DNA of 42,662 nucleotides from an uncultured Atopobium sp. (GTDB lineage: Bacteria > Actinomycetota > Coriobacteriia > Coriobacteriales > Atopobiaceae), in NCBI GenBank assembly GCA_938036925.1, contig CALHVU010000002.1, positions 1 to 42,662 on the forward strand, given 5' to 3'. How positions within the stretch are numbered: position 1 is the stretch's first letter; every line of letters starts with the position of its first letter. Below are positions 18,193 through 25,950 of this stretch, piece after piece. The notes below the pieces were generated by a model that was not told where the DNA came from, did not search any database, and saw nothing but the letters and a program-made list of their open reading frames with translations. Both the position numbers and the translations under genes were made by a program.

Positions 18193-18803
18193 TGGATTTA
18201 CTATGCTCCGTATTATTTGCAACATGCATAGGTATTCTCGCCCTAGTTGTTCCCGTCAATTTGAATCATTTTGATGTCCATAGCTATTATCAGCAAATTA
18301 TTAGAGGTGTAAAAGGTCACAGGAGAGTGAGTCGTCGAGCAAAGTTAGAGTTTACAAGAAAGTCATGTCTACGCGAGATGCCAGAAATGATTGATATTTT
18401 GATTCTTGGACTGTCGTCAGGGCTATCTTTTGATTCGGCACTAGATTTGTATTGTTTACGAGAATCCGGCGAGCTATCAAAAGAGCTTTCAAATGCTCAT
18501 ATGACTTGGAAGCTTGGTGCTACTACTCGTGAAGAAGCTCTCAATCAGATGGCTGCCAGAGTGGGAGTTCCTTCACTTAAAAGCTTTGCGACTGTTGTGA
18601 ATGAAGCGCTTACTTTTGGAACTCCTCTTGCAGAAATATTAGATAGGCAGGCTTCAGTTCTTCGAGATGAGCAACGTTCTTTACTGGAAACGGAAATCGA
18701 AAAAATTCCAATTAAAATGCTCATCCCTCTGGGAACGCTAATTGTTCCAGCAATGTTACTTGCAATTTTAGGTCCTTTGCTTGGGCCTGCATTTTCTTCT
18801 TAG
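18192..18803 (+). CDS. tadC: Tad platform membrane protein TadC
   Basis: 203-residue T2SS-F-type membrane protein, the second platform subunit. After an N-terminal helix come a basic stretch, the conserved EMPEMIDILILGLSSGLSFDSAL and the LKSFATVVNEALTFGTPLAEIL region, then a C-terminal hydrophobic helix. ATG 18192 overlaps the tadB stop (TGATG) with AAAGGAG ten bases upstream; GTG 18189 is an alternative. It is shorter than many TadC proteins, which fits minimal Gram-positive Tad systems. The pilin gene starts 15 bases later. Confidence 0.85.
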   Translation: MDLLCSVLFATCIGILALVVPVNLNHFDVHSYYQQIIRGVKGHRRVSRRAKLEFTRKSCLREMPEMIDILILGLSSGLSFDSALDLYCLRESGELSKELSNAHMTWKLGATTREEALNQMAARVGVPSLKSFATVVNEALTFGTPLAEILDRQASVLRDEQRSLLETEIEKIPIKMLIPLGTLIVPAMLLAILGPLLGPAFSS

Positions 18804-18818
18804 GAGAAAGGAAAGACG

Positions 18819-19007
18819 ATGATGTATTTATATCAATTTTTTAGGTATCTTCGAGACTTAAAAGAGGATGATTCCGGACAGGGAACTACTGAGTATGCAA
18901 TTTTGGTTGGTGTACTTGTAGTTATTGCAATTGTCGCAATTATTGCTTTTAAGGGTAAAGTTTCTGAGCTTTGGGAAGCAATTACATCGGGAATTAATTC
19001 TCTATGA
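18819..19007 (+). CDS. flp: Flp-type major pilin prepilin
   Basis: 62-residue prepilin. The charged leader ends at Gly20, followed by QGTTEY: Glu at mature +5 and Tyr at +6 are the hallmark of Flp pilins. A hydrophobic helix (about residues 26-44) and a short polar tail follow. Processing between Gly20 and Gln21 would give a 42-residue pilin. An AGGAG-type site precedes the ATG. Its position directly after tadC and the match to the Flp motif make it the probable major pilin. The prepilin peptidase needed to cut it is not encoded in this window. Confidence 0.92.
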   Translation: MMYLYQFFRYLRDLKEDDSGQGTTEYAILVGVLVVIAIVAIIAFKGKVSELWEAITSGINSL

Positions 19008-19468
19008 GCAGAAAGAGTACTGCTGCTTATTCTGTGTTTATTATTGTCACTGTATGTTTGCTATTTGCTGCACTTCTCGTATTACCAAGAAAACAGGACC
19101 ATTCATCAAATACGAGCTCAGACTATGTGCAGACTCATGAAAATAGAGACGACAAAAAAGCCAATGAACAGCCGATCTCATATGCAGCAGCAGAAGATTT
19201 GTTTAAACAGAATTCCGTGCAAAGAGATAGTAAAGAAACTATTCAAAACGAAGCCCAGAGTATTTTAGAGGGCTATCAGCAAAGAGCTGATTGTGTGCTT
19301 GTTTATTCCGGATATTTAAATCTAGCTGGCAATGTATGGAGCTGTTTGGTTAATGGTGGAAATTGGTCGGAGCTTGTGACTATTTCTGATCAGGGAGAGA
19401 TAAGGAGGGTCTCAACATGTCATATCTCTACTCAAGATGTAAAGAATCTATTAGAAGAATCAAACTAG
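19004..19468 (+). CDS. small membrane-anchored protein of the pilus operon, function unknown
   Basis: 154 residues, not recognised. A membrane helix at about residues 9-28 is followed by a charged, probably extracytoplasmic linker and a small C-terminal domain with two Cys (ADCVLVYSGY and VWSCLVNGGN) plus a third near the end (VSTCHIS). It lacks the Gly-x4-Glu prepilin cleavage pattern. The start overlaps the pilin stop (ATGA) and the end overlaps the next minor pilin by 52 bases, so it is firmly embedded in the operon. A role as assembly factor or pilus-associated surface protein is inference from position. Confidence 0.75.
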   Translation: MSRKSTAAYSVFIIVTVCLLFAALLVLPRKQDHSSNTSSDYVQTHENRDDKKANEQPISYAAAEDLFKQNSVQRDSKETIQNEAQSILEGYQQRADCVLVYSGYLNLAGNVWSCLVNGGNWSELVTISDQGEIRRVSTCHISTQDVKNLLEESN

Positions 19469-19665
19469 GGGTTAAGAATACACAAGGACAAGCAACGCTT
19501 GAATATGCTCTAGTTCTATTCTCGTGCTTAATTGTTATTACCTCTCTTGGTGCGATTTATCACTTTGTGCAAAATGGAGCAGTTGTTCAATTGGCTACAC
19601 AAGCTGCTTCACATACCATGCATGACTCTCTTTTAGATTTAGCTAAAGATGTTCTCTCGTTTTAA
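19417..19665 (+). CDS. minor Flp/TadE-type prepilin
   Basis: 82-residue prepilin-like protein. A basic leader ends at Gly24, followed by QATLEY: Glu at +5 and Tyr at +6 fit the Flp/TadE cleavage site. A hydrophobic helix and a short tail follow. GGAGGG lies upstream of ATG 19417, which is inside the 3' end of the preceding gene. It is larger than the Flp pilin and is followed by two TadE-type genes, so it is probably a minor subunit or pseudopilin. Confidence 0.82.
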   Translation: MSYLYSRCKESIRRIKLGVKNTQGQATLEYALVLFSCLIVITSLGAIYHFVQNGAVVQLATQAASHTMHDSLLDLAKDVLSF

Positions 19666-20125
19666 ACAGAATGCTGGTCAAGCGTCAGTAGAAGCAGCAC
19701 TTTTATTTCCAGTTATTCTGATGATTATTGCATTGCTTGTAGAGCCTATCTGCATTCTCTATACAAAGACAGTTATGGATGGAGCCTGTGCAGAAGGATT
19801 AAGAGTAGCAACAACGTCTTCTGACACTGAGTTAATAGAGTCCTATATCAAACGCAGACTTAAGGCTGTACCGGAGATACCTCTATTCCATAAGGGTGGA
19901 GATGAGGATTGGAATATCTCTATTGATAAAAAAGAAAAAGATGTCCTGATTGAAATTACGGGTCATGTGGCAGCAATGCCGCCAATAGGCTGGTGTTTAT
20001 TCCTTGCAGGGCAGACGGATGATCAAGGAATTGTTTTGAGATCTAGTTTATCTGCTAGCACGTATCCAGATTGGATTGAGGGTTCTTATGCAGATTGGAT
20101 TGCCTTTTGGAAAGGACAAACATAA
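19649..20125 (+). CDS. tadE: TadE-family pseudopilin
   Basis: 158-residue TadE-like protein. The short leader ends at Gly10, followed by QASVEAALLFPVIL, with Glu at +5. A membrane helix and a mixed extracytoplasmic domain follow (VMDGACAEGLRVATTSS). TadE proteins are processed by the prepilin peptidase and help start or anchor the pilus. It overlaps the previous gene by 17 bases and the next by 38. Confidence 0.85.
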   Translation: MFSRFKQNAGQASVEAALLFPVILMIIALLVEPICILYTKTVMDGACAEGLRVATTSSDTELIESYIKRRLKAVPEIPLFHKGGDEDWNISIDKKEKDVLIEITGHVAAMPPIGWCLFLAGQTDDQGIVLRSSLSASTYPDWIEGSYADWIAFWKGQT

Positions 20126-22145
20126 GAAAATAAGGCTTGGACTTTCCATGTTTATAGACGATACAGGCGGTATTACGTCGATCGCTTTTGCAAGTGCTCT
20201 TTTGGTATGTCTAGCTCTTGTATTTGCGCTGGTATCAGTTGCATGGGTCTCATCGAGGGCATACAAAACTCAGTCAATAGCAGATGCCGCTTCTATGGCA
20301 GGAGAAAATGTCGTAGCTAAATACACAACTATTGCGCAGGTAATTGATGCGAGCATCTTAAGTCTTGGATTGTCGGGCCTGTTGTGTGTTGGTGCTGGAT
20401 TGGTGGCTTCGTGTGTTCCAGGTTTAGCATCAGCGGGCTCCAAATTGTGTGATGCGGGTTTTAAGACACTTGAAGCGCGTAAAAAATTTGCTACTTCAGC
20501 TTGTGAAGGCTTAGAGGAAACTGAAAAAATGCTTCCAGTTTTTGCAGCAATGGCGGCGAGCTCTTGTATACAAAAGAACTCTACTGATGCGGGTAACTTC
20601 GTGGGATCAGCTCTTTTATTTCCCGCTCAGTCACAATCTGATTTTGGACATTTAAATAGCGACGTTTCGTCAGATGAATTAAAAGAACAGAGCGAGCTAT
20701 TACAGCAGATAGCAAAAGAAATTGAAGAGTTACAAAGTAAAGCAGAGACATCTAAAAAGAGGGCGTGGGAGGCAGACTGCGGTGGAGGTCCGTATTCTAT
20801 GCGTGAAAGAGCAGAGCATCTCGCTGGTCTTTCTGGGGATATAAATCCATCTATCCCGTCGCCAACTTCTTGGACGTTCGGTATCGCTTTAAAGCGAGCT
20901 AGAGCATATTACAGAGCTCGATATGATCAAGAAATTGTCAATGGAAGCACTGCAGAAGAATTACGTGATTCTGCTATACGAAAAGCGTTTTACAACTTTG
21001 CGTTTACGGAACTTTCTAAAGGATTTTATAAAGAAACAGCTGATGGTGAGGTTGAAATGAATTTGCCTCGATTACCACATAATTTAGAAGAGACAAAGAA
21101 AACAGACCTGTATCTAAAGCCTATTTGGCCTTGCACCTATGAAAATGGCGAGAAAACCATTCATGCTCATAGGTCTTGTCCAGGAGCAACAGGAGAAAAC
21201 GCGGGCTTTGCATCGCTACAAGATTTAGATTCTGGAGCGGTTCATGAGTGTCAACATTGTCATTTTACGAGCAGCGATGTGGGAAGAGTGGCTTCTGCTT
21301 CGACAAATATTGATAACGGGTTTGAGTATTACTGGAAAATCGTAGTCGAAGAGTCTGAAGTTTATGAATCATCACGTCAGCAAATAAAAGATTTGCGAAA
21401 AAAGTTGTCTGAAGCTGCAGATAAATCAACTGGAATATTTCAAAAAGCACTTGATGCCCTAAAGGTTGCTAGGCCCAGATTATGTCCTCCAGGAGCTTGG
21501 GGATGTATTTCATTTGTGAGAAGAGGAGGTTCATCTCCAGAATTTCAAGGAAGTTTAGGAACACTTGAGCAGTCAGTTTTTCTCCCAGAAGGATATGCAA
21601 TATCCGGAGCAACGCTTGCTCCAGACAGCTCTTCTACAAACAACGTTCTTTCAAGCTTTTTTGATCAGGTTGAAAGGAGGGGAGGGTTTATTGGACAGAC
21701 CATAGATAAGGTAATGAGCTTGTGGGGATCTCTTTTAATCTCATATGGGGATGGTGTAACTTCTTGGTCTTCTAAGCTGTCGGAATTTCTTGATAACGTT
21801 GACGGAATTACAGGTGGAAGCATCGGCTCAAAATTACAGAGTGCTTTGAAACAAATAGTCATTGACGCCGGATTAGAGCCGAGCGATTTAAGACAAATGA
21901 AGCCTGTTCTTGTTAATACAGAAAGAATTTTGAAACAAACTGGCTTCGATAAAGAATCAACGATTCGTGAGCTAGTTCAGAAAATACCTAATACATCAGA
22001 TCCAATTGCTTTAGCTCGTTCACTTGGTGCGTTTTCTCTCCAGTATTTGCCTGACAAAATCACAATTGCAAAGCTGACCATTCCTGTCATTGATATTGAG
22101 ATCCCTTTAGAAATTGATGTTAAGAAAGTGTTTGGTGGCACATGA
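20088..22145 (+). CDS. large TadG-like protein with coiled coils and a Cys/His metal-site motif
   Basis: 685 residues. The N-terminal DDTGGITSIAFASALLV membrane segment followed by SIADAASMAGEN resembles the Tad-like/TadG N-terminus, but Glu+5 is missing, so it is probably not cut as a prepilin. Two predicted coiled coils (around ELLQQIAKEIEELQSK and QQIKDLRKKLSEAAD) flank a Cys/His cluster: Cys349, His359, His361, Cys364, Cys388 and Cys391. The arrangement H-x-H-x2-CP...SGAVHECQHC recalls Ada-type zinc motifs. ATG 20088 is preceded by GAGGG five bases upstream. It is probably a pilus-associated surface or tip protein. Confidence 0.75.
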   Translation: MQIGLPFGKDKHKKIRLGLSMFIDDTGGITSIAFASALLVCLALVFALVSVAWVSSRAYKTQSIADAASMAGENVVAKYTTIAQVIDASILSLGLSGLLCVGAGLVASCVPGLASAGSKLCDAGFKTLEARKKFATSACEGLEETEKMLPVFAAMAASSCIQKNSTDAGNFVGSALLFPAQSQSDFGHLNSDVSSDELKEQSELLQQIAKEIEELQSKAETSKKRAWEADCGGGPYSMRERAEHLAGLSGDINPSIPSPTSWTFGIALKRARAYYRARYDQEIVNGSTAEELRDSAIRKAFYNFAFTELSKGFYKETADGEVEMNLPRLPHNLEETKKTDLYLKPIWPCTYENGEKTIHAHRSCPGATGENAGFASLQDLDSGAVHECQHCHFTSSDVGRVASASTNIDNGFEYYWKIVVEESEVYESSRQQIKDLRKKLSEAADKSTGIFQKALDALKVARPRLCPPGAWGCISFVRRGGSSPEFQGSLGTLEQSVFLPEGYAISGATLAPDSSSTNNVLSSFFDQVERRGGFIGQTIDKVMSLWGSLLISYGDGVTSWSSKLSEFLDNVDGITGGSIGSKLQSALKQIVIDAGLEPSDLRQMKPVLVNTERILKQTGFDKESTIRELVQKIPNTSDPIALARSLGAFSLQYLPDKITIAKLTIPVIDIEIPLEIDVKKVFGGT

Positions 22146-22600
22146 GAAAATTGAAATTTCTTTGTTGCCAGAAAGGGCAGATGTTTGTTGAGACTGCATT
22201 GGTTCTTCCGGTTGTATTAGTGGTTGCTCTAATTGCAATCAATTTATTTAAGTTTGCAGATATGTGCTCAAAGTTTGACCGTGTTGCGGCGGATCAAATT
22301 ATTGCTCATGGAATTTCTTCTAGTCATTCCACAGATGGAGGAGCACTAGAAAACTTAACTCAGAAAATAAAAGCTGCTCTTAATTGCGATGACAATTGCG
22401 ACATTGTTGTCTCATTGGAGGGAGAAAGCGAGGGGATTGGGAACATGGTCTCTATTTTTCCTAAATACCAAGTAACTCTTAAGTACAAGCCTTGGCCACA
22501 TACCCTGCGTCTCCCTTTAGTGTCACTAGAGTCTCCTCTATGTCTTACCCATACAACCTCAATTGTTGTTAGTCCTTATAAGTCGGGAGTTGTGATTTGA
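22142..22600 (+). CDS. TadE-family pseudopilin, second copy
   Basis: 152 residues. The leader ends at Gly12, followed by QMFVETALVLPVVLVV, with Glu at +5. A membrane helix and an extracytoplasmic domain with paired Cys (LNCDDNCDIVV) follow. The start overlaps the stop of the TadG-like gene (ATGA), so the two are translationally coupled and may act together. This is the fourth protein of the operon with a Flp/TadE-type cleavage motif. Confidence 0.83.
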   Translation: MRKLKFLCCQKGQMFVETALVLPVVLVVALIAINLFKFADMCSKFDRVAADQIIAHGISSSHSTDGGALENLTQKIKAALNCDDNCDIVVSLEGESEGIGNMVSIFPKYQVTLKYKPWPHTLRLPLVSLESPLCLTHTTSIVVSPYKSGVVI

Positions 22601-23118
22601 AAATGAACGTACAAGTGTCGATAGAAGAAGTCCCTAATTCTGAACAGATTTTTGAATTGTTACAAGGGGGCTTCGAAAAGTTCGTTGGGCTTTTGGGTAC
22701 CGAGATAACAGCTCCTCCAGTATTACTTCTGAGGTGTTCTTCAGTTCATACTTTTGGAATGACATATCCGATTGATATTGCATTTGCAGATGATCATGGA
22801 GAAATTCTAAAAATTCGGAGACGAGTACAGCCTAAACAAATTCATAGCTGCGCAGGCGCCTATTGCACATTTGAAAGACCATCAGTTGATGATTTCCCAT
22901 GGTTTGAAGTGGGACAGAAAGTGCTCATTCAAGAAATAAGTACCGAGGAAAGCAATGTTGAAAGAAGGAGTCGCTATGGCTATAGAAAACTACTCCGTCA
23001 AAATTTGCCCCAGATGCGGAGAAAAGTTATTTCAGGACATGAGAATTTGTTACGGGTGCCTTCTAGACTTCAGCGGCCCAAGCTCGCTTGTATGCAATCT
23101 CGAAACATCAAGAAATAA
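22597..23118 (+). CDS. DUF192-domain protein of the pilus operon
   Basis: 173 residues. Residues about 25-120 match the DUF192 family: CSSVHTFGMTYPIDIAF, then DDHGEILKI and HSCAGAYCTFE. DUF192 proteins often accompany Tad loci, but their function is unknown. The last 50 residues are unusually Arg/Lys-rich and are encoded by DNA that also encodes the next protein in another frame, so this tail may not be conserved. TTG 22597 has GGGAG eight bases upstream; ATG 22603 is an alternative start. There is no signal peptide, so the protein is probably cytoplasmic. Confidence 0.75.
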   Translation: MKMNVQVSIEEVPNSEQIFELLQGGFEKFVGLLGTEITAPPVLLLRCSSVHTFGMTYPIDIAFADDHGEILKIRRRVQPKQIHSCAGAYCTFERPSVDDFPWFEVGQKVLIQEISTEESNVERRSRYGYRKLLRQNLPQMRRKVISGHENLLRVPSRLQRPKLACMQSRNIKK

Positions 23119-23248
23119 AAGAATTGCTAACCTTCCTCTTATAGAAACTGATGAGTATTTGCTTTCTGAGGAAGTAGGAGAGGAGTGGGATAAAGGACTG
23201 CCACCTGCTTTGTTTGAATTGGATAACTCATATTCACCAGCAGATTAA
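22976..23248 (+). CDS. small zinc-ribbon protein of the pilus operon
   Basis: 90 residues. Cys11-x2-Cys14 (ICPRCGEKL) and Cys25-x2-Cys28 (ICYGCLLDF) form a zinc ribbon, followed by an acidic tail without membrane helices. AAGGAG lies five bases before ATG 22976. The gene overlaps the DUF192 gene by 143 bases in a different frame, which is far more than the 1-50-base overlaps elsewhere in the operon. It is the last gene before a gap and probably the end of the Tad operon. A regulatory or assembly role is inference. Confidence 0.72.
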   Translation: MAIENYSVKICPRCGEKLFQDMRICYGCLLDFSGPSSLVCNLETSRNKRIANLPLIETDEYLLSEEVGEEWDKGLPPALFELDNSYSPAD

Positions 23249-23303
23249 TTAGTACGTGGTATCCTTTTAGGAAGAGTTGCGAAAGTAACATAAAGGAGTT
23301 TTC

Positions 23304-25286
23304 ATGTATAAAGTTTCGCTTCGCTCTTCTAAAAAGAGCCAGTTTGTAAGGATTGCGCTTTGCGTAATGCTTTTGGCTGTTGCGTTTCTAATTGCACCAG
23401 CAAAAGCATTTGCACGTGACCTTTCAGTTGATAGAGTAGATATTGATGCAACAGTTCAAAAAGATGGAACGATGCATGTTGTAGAAACTCGTACATTCTA
23501 TTTCAGAGGAAGTTATCACGGTGTTTATTGGAATCTTCCCGTTGGAAAGAATAAATACAATGGGCAGGACGTTAAAATAAATATCACTTCAGTTACTGTT
23601 CAAGATAGTCAAGGAACGCGTCAGCTTTACAGTAAAGACTCAAATGGAAATGGTGCCAACTCAGATGAGTATTATGTTTCCTCTCAGTCAAGCGATATGT
23701 TGAATTTGAAGATCTATTCAGCACATGATGATGAATCTGCGCGTATAACTATTGAATATGACATTACTAATGTTGTAACAAGCTGGTCTGATACTGCGGA
23801 ATTATATTGGAAGTTTGTATCTGATGGCTGGGATTCAGAGTCTCGCAATGTAACAGCTACTATTCATCTTCCTGTTCCTTCAGGACAGTCTATAGTTGCT
23901 GGCGATACTGTTCGCGCCTGGGGACATGGTCCGCTGGACGCAAATGTAGAAATTACTAACAATGCTGTTGTCTATAAGGTTCCTGGTGTAGGAACAGATG
24001 AGTTTGCGGAAGCTCGTATTACGTTCCCAACCGATTGGGTTTCTGGGCTAACTCCCATTCAGCAGAATAAACTGAGCAGCATTCTGTCTGAGGAACAAGC
24101 GTGGGCTGACGAGGCAAATCACAAGCGTGATGTTGCAAAAACTCAGGTGGCCTTTATACTTTATGCACCCTTAGTATTTGCAGCTATCACCGTTGTAGCA
24201 GCTATTCTGTTACGAATTAAATACAAAAAGGTCATGACTCCTCAATTCAATGACCTTTATTACAGAGATGTCCCATCTAATGATCACCCAGCAGTCCTTT
24301 CCATGCTTTATAACAGTGAGGAAATAAAGGGAGATGCTCTGACGGCAACTCTCATGCACCTTTCTGATTCAAAGTACATTAGCTTGAATAAGACGGTTAG
24401 TACAAACTTCCTTGGTATGGAGAAGTCTGATTATTGTCTTACAAAGGTTCAAGACCTTTCAGAAAGCCAGCAGCCTTTCTATCCTGGCAGTTCACTGTCA
24501 AATAAGATTGACAGTATGGCAATGAAGCTTATCTTTGATAAAGCCGGAGAATCTGGAGCGGTAAATACTACTGTTACCATGAAACAAATTGGTAAGTATG
24601 CTTCATCACATCCAGAAGATTTTAATAAGGCATATGAGTCTTGGGAGAGCCCCATCAAGCTTAGCTATGCTGCTAAGTATGGAACAAATAAGATTCCATT
24701 CCACGGTAAGGGAATTCTTGGTGCTCTGATTGCTGTCGATGTTCTTGTTGCCGCTGCTGCATTCATGATGGGTGTTATGGCTGATGTTTCATTTGCCAAT
24801 CTATTACTACATCTGTGCATTCTTTTCGTTTCCGGCCTTATTGCAGTTGTCAACATTGGCTCTTTTGATTTAATGAACAGAGAAGGTGTTGAGACTCTCG
24901 CTAAGACTCGTGCGCTAAGAAAGTGGCTTACTGAGTTCACTAACCTGCACGAAGCAATTCCAACCGATGTCATTCTCTGGAATAGGCTTCTGGTTATGGC
25001 AGTTGCGCTTGGTGTTGCGGATAAGGTTATCGAGCAGCTGAAAGTTGCAATGCCAGAGATGCTCAAAGATCCTCAGTTTATGCCTATTTATAGCTGGTAT
25101 TACTATGGAAATGGCATGCGAACCAATGCGATTGACAGCGTAACCAAGAGTGTTACAGCTGCTCACTCTGTCTCCACGGCAGCGCTTGCTTCTTCCAACT
25201 CAAGTTCTGGTGGCGGTTTTGGTGGCGGCTTCTCTGGCGGAGGAGGAGGCGGCTTCGGCGGTGGCGGTGGCGGTGGCGGTTTCTAA
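23304..25286 (+). CDS. DUF2207 membrane protein with Gly-rich C-terminus
   Basis: 660 residues. A signal/anchor helix at about 13-36 precedes a beta-rich extracytoplasmic DUF2207 domain (VQKDGTMHVVETRTFYF, YWNLPVG). A membrane helix lies at about 280-300, followed by a cytoplasmic region and two more helices at about 470-520. The C-terminus is almost pure Gly/Phe/Ser (about 635-660), typical of this family. The function is not established. An AAAGGAG site precedes the ATG and a clear terminator follows. It lies 55 bases after the zinc-ribbon gene, so partial read-through from the pilus operon is possible. Confidence 0.85.
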   Translation: MYKVSLRSSKKSQFVRIALCVMLLAVAFLIAPAKAFARDLSVDRVDIDATVQKDGTMHVVETRTFYFRGSYHGVYWNLPVGKNKYNGQDVKINITSVTVQDSQGTRQLYSKDSNGNGANSDEYYVSSQSSDMLNLKIYSAHDDESARITIEYDITNVVTSWSDTAELYWKFVSDGWDSESRNVTATIHLPVPSGQSIVAGDTVRAWGHGPLDANVEITNNAVVYKVPGVGTDEFAEARITFPTDWVSGLTPIQQNKLSSILSEEQAWADEANHKRDVAKTQVAFILYAPLVFAAITVVAAILLRIKYKKVMTPQFNDLYYRDVPSNDHPAVLSMLYNSEEIKGDALTATLMHLSDSKYISLNKTVSTNFLGMEKSDYCLTKVQDLSESQQPFYPGSSLSNKIDSMAMKLIFDKAGESGAVNTTVTMKQIGKYASSHPEDFNKAYESWESPIKLSYAAKYGTNKIPFHGKGILGALIAVDVLVAAAAFMMGVMADVSFANLLLHLCILFVSGLIAVVNIGSFDLMNREGVETLAKTRALRKWLTEFTNLHEAIPTDVILWNRLLVMAVALGVADKVIEQLKVAMPEMLKDPQFMPIYSWYYYGNGMRTNAIDSVTKSVTAAHSVSTAALASSNSSSGGGFGGGFSGGGGGGFGGGGGGGGF

Positions 25287-25337
25287 CGCCATAAACGCTT
25301 CAATAAACACTGCAAGAAGCAACGTTTAAAGGTCTTA

Positions 25338-25375
25338 ATTCTCCCCGTGAACTAGTCGGGGAGAATTTCTTTTTT
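25338..25375 (+). terminator. terminator of the DUF2207 gene
   Basis: A 10-bp perfect stem (25338-25347 with 25357-25366) has a 9-base loop and is followed by TTCTTTTTT. Confidence 0.9.
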
Positions 25376-25427
25376 AAGAAAATATGCGATTTTGGCATAT
25401 TTGAGTTGATAGTTTTACGCTGCACTT

Positions 25428-25655
25428 ATGGAGCAGATATCTAACAGATTAGTGGGCCAGTGCCTTCGCGATTTGCGAAAGAAGCAACGTCTTACCCAAG
25501 AGGCGGTTGCTGAGCATCTTGCTGGAGATCAAGCATTCATATCAAAGGTTGAATCAGGTGAGCGTGGCGTTAAGCTCGGAGAAGTTTTTTCTTTTGCCGA
25601 AGCCTTAGGTATAGAAGCTTCCGAACTTATCGAAGCGTTGCGTACGTATCGATAG
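25428..25655 (+). CDS. small XRE/Cro-type HTH regulator
   Basis: 75 residues made almost entirely of one helix-turn-helix domain: LRDLRKKQRLTQEAVAEHL followed by the recognition helix QAFISKVESGER and a third conserved part, FSFAEALGI. There is no effector domain, so it probably acts as a dimeric repressor. No Shine-Dalgarno sequence is visible before ATG 25428, so the mRNA may be leaderless or weakly translated. It stands alone between two terminators; targets are unknown. Confidence 0.85.
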   Translation: MEQISNRLVGQCLRDLRKKQRLTQEAVAEHLAGDQAFISKVESGERGVKLGEVFSFAEALGIEASELIEALRTYR

Positions 25656-25670
25656 CTTTAGATAGCTTTA
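25651..25670 (+). repeat. tandem decamer, two copies
   Basis: GATAGCTTTA occurs twice head to tail. The first copy contains the stop codon of the XRE gene, so copy-number change would not alter the protein. Confidence 0.7.
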
Positions 25671-25701
25671 GATTACTTTTATATATAAAGAAATCCTAAG
25701 T

Positions 25702-25733
25702 AGGACGTGCTTCTTAAAAGAGGCACGTCCTTT
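25702..25733 (+). terminator. terminator of the XRE gene
   Basis: GGACGTGC (25703-25710) pairs with GCACGTCC (25723-25730), followed by TTT. The T run is short. Confidence 0.7.
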
Positions 25734-25773
25734 ACTGTTTATTACTTGCCTCATCTACATCAAAAGATAAAAG

Positions 25774-25803
25774 AAAACGGCTCAGAGATTACTCTCTGAG
25801 CCG
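25774..25803 (-). terminator. terminator of tRNA-Phe
   Basis: An 11-bp perfect stem (25778-25788 with 25793-25803, loop TTAC) is followed on the minus strand by TTTTCTTTTATC. It lies ten bases beyond the tRNA 3' end. Confidence 0.88.
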
Positions 25804-25813
25804 ATTCAAGTCG

Positions 25814-25889
25814 TGGTGGCGGGGAAGGGAATCGAACCCCTGACACGGGGATTTTCAGTCCCCTGCTCTACCAACTGAGCTACCCAGCC
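25814..25889 (-). tRNA. tRNA-Phe (GAA)
   Basis: The minus strand folds into a full cloverleaf of 76 bases with CCA encoded. The D-arm is GCTC/GAGC, the anticodon stem GGGGA/TCCCC with loop CTGAAAA (anticodon GAA), the variable loop GTGTC, and the T-loop TTCGATT. The acceptor pairs GGCTGGG with CCCCGCC, which leaves a U-C mismatch at position 4:69. A terminator follows directly. Confidence 0.96.
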
Positions 25890-25950
25890 ATTGGTGCTTC
25901 GAAAAGCCTATTTACTATAACAGACTCAAGCGCTTCGTCAAGCGGGCAAT

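Noticed and set aside
21146..21157. GGCGAGAAAACC as a further motif copy
   Set aside because: One extra A breaks the 11-mer core, so it was not counted; similar near matches at 952-961 and 6612 were also left out.
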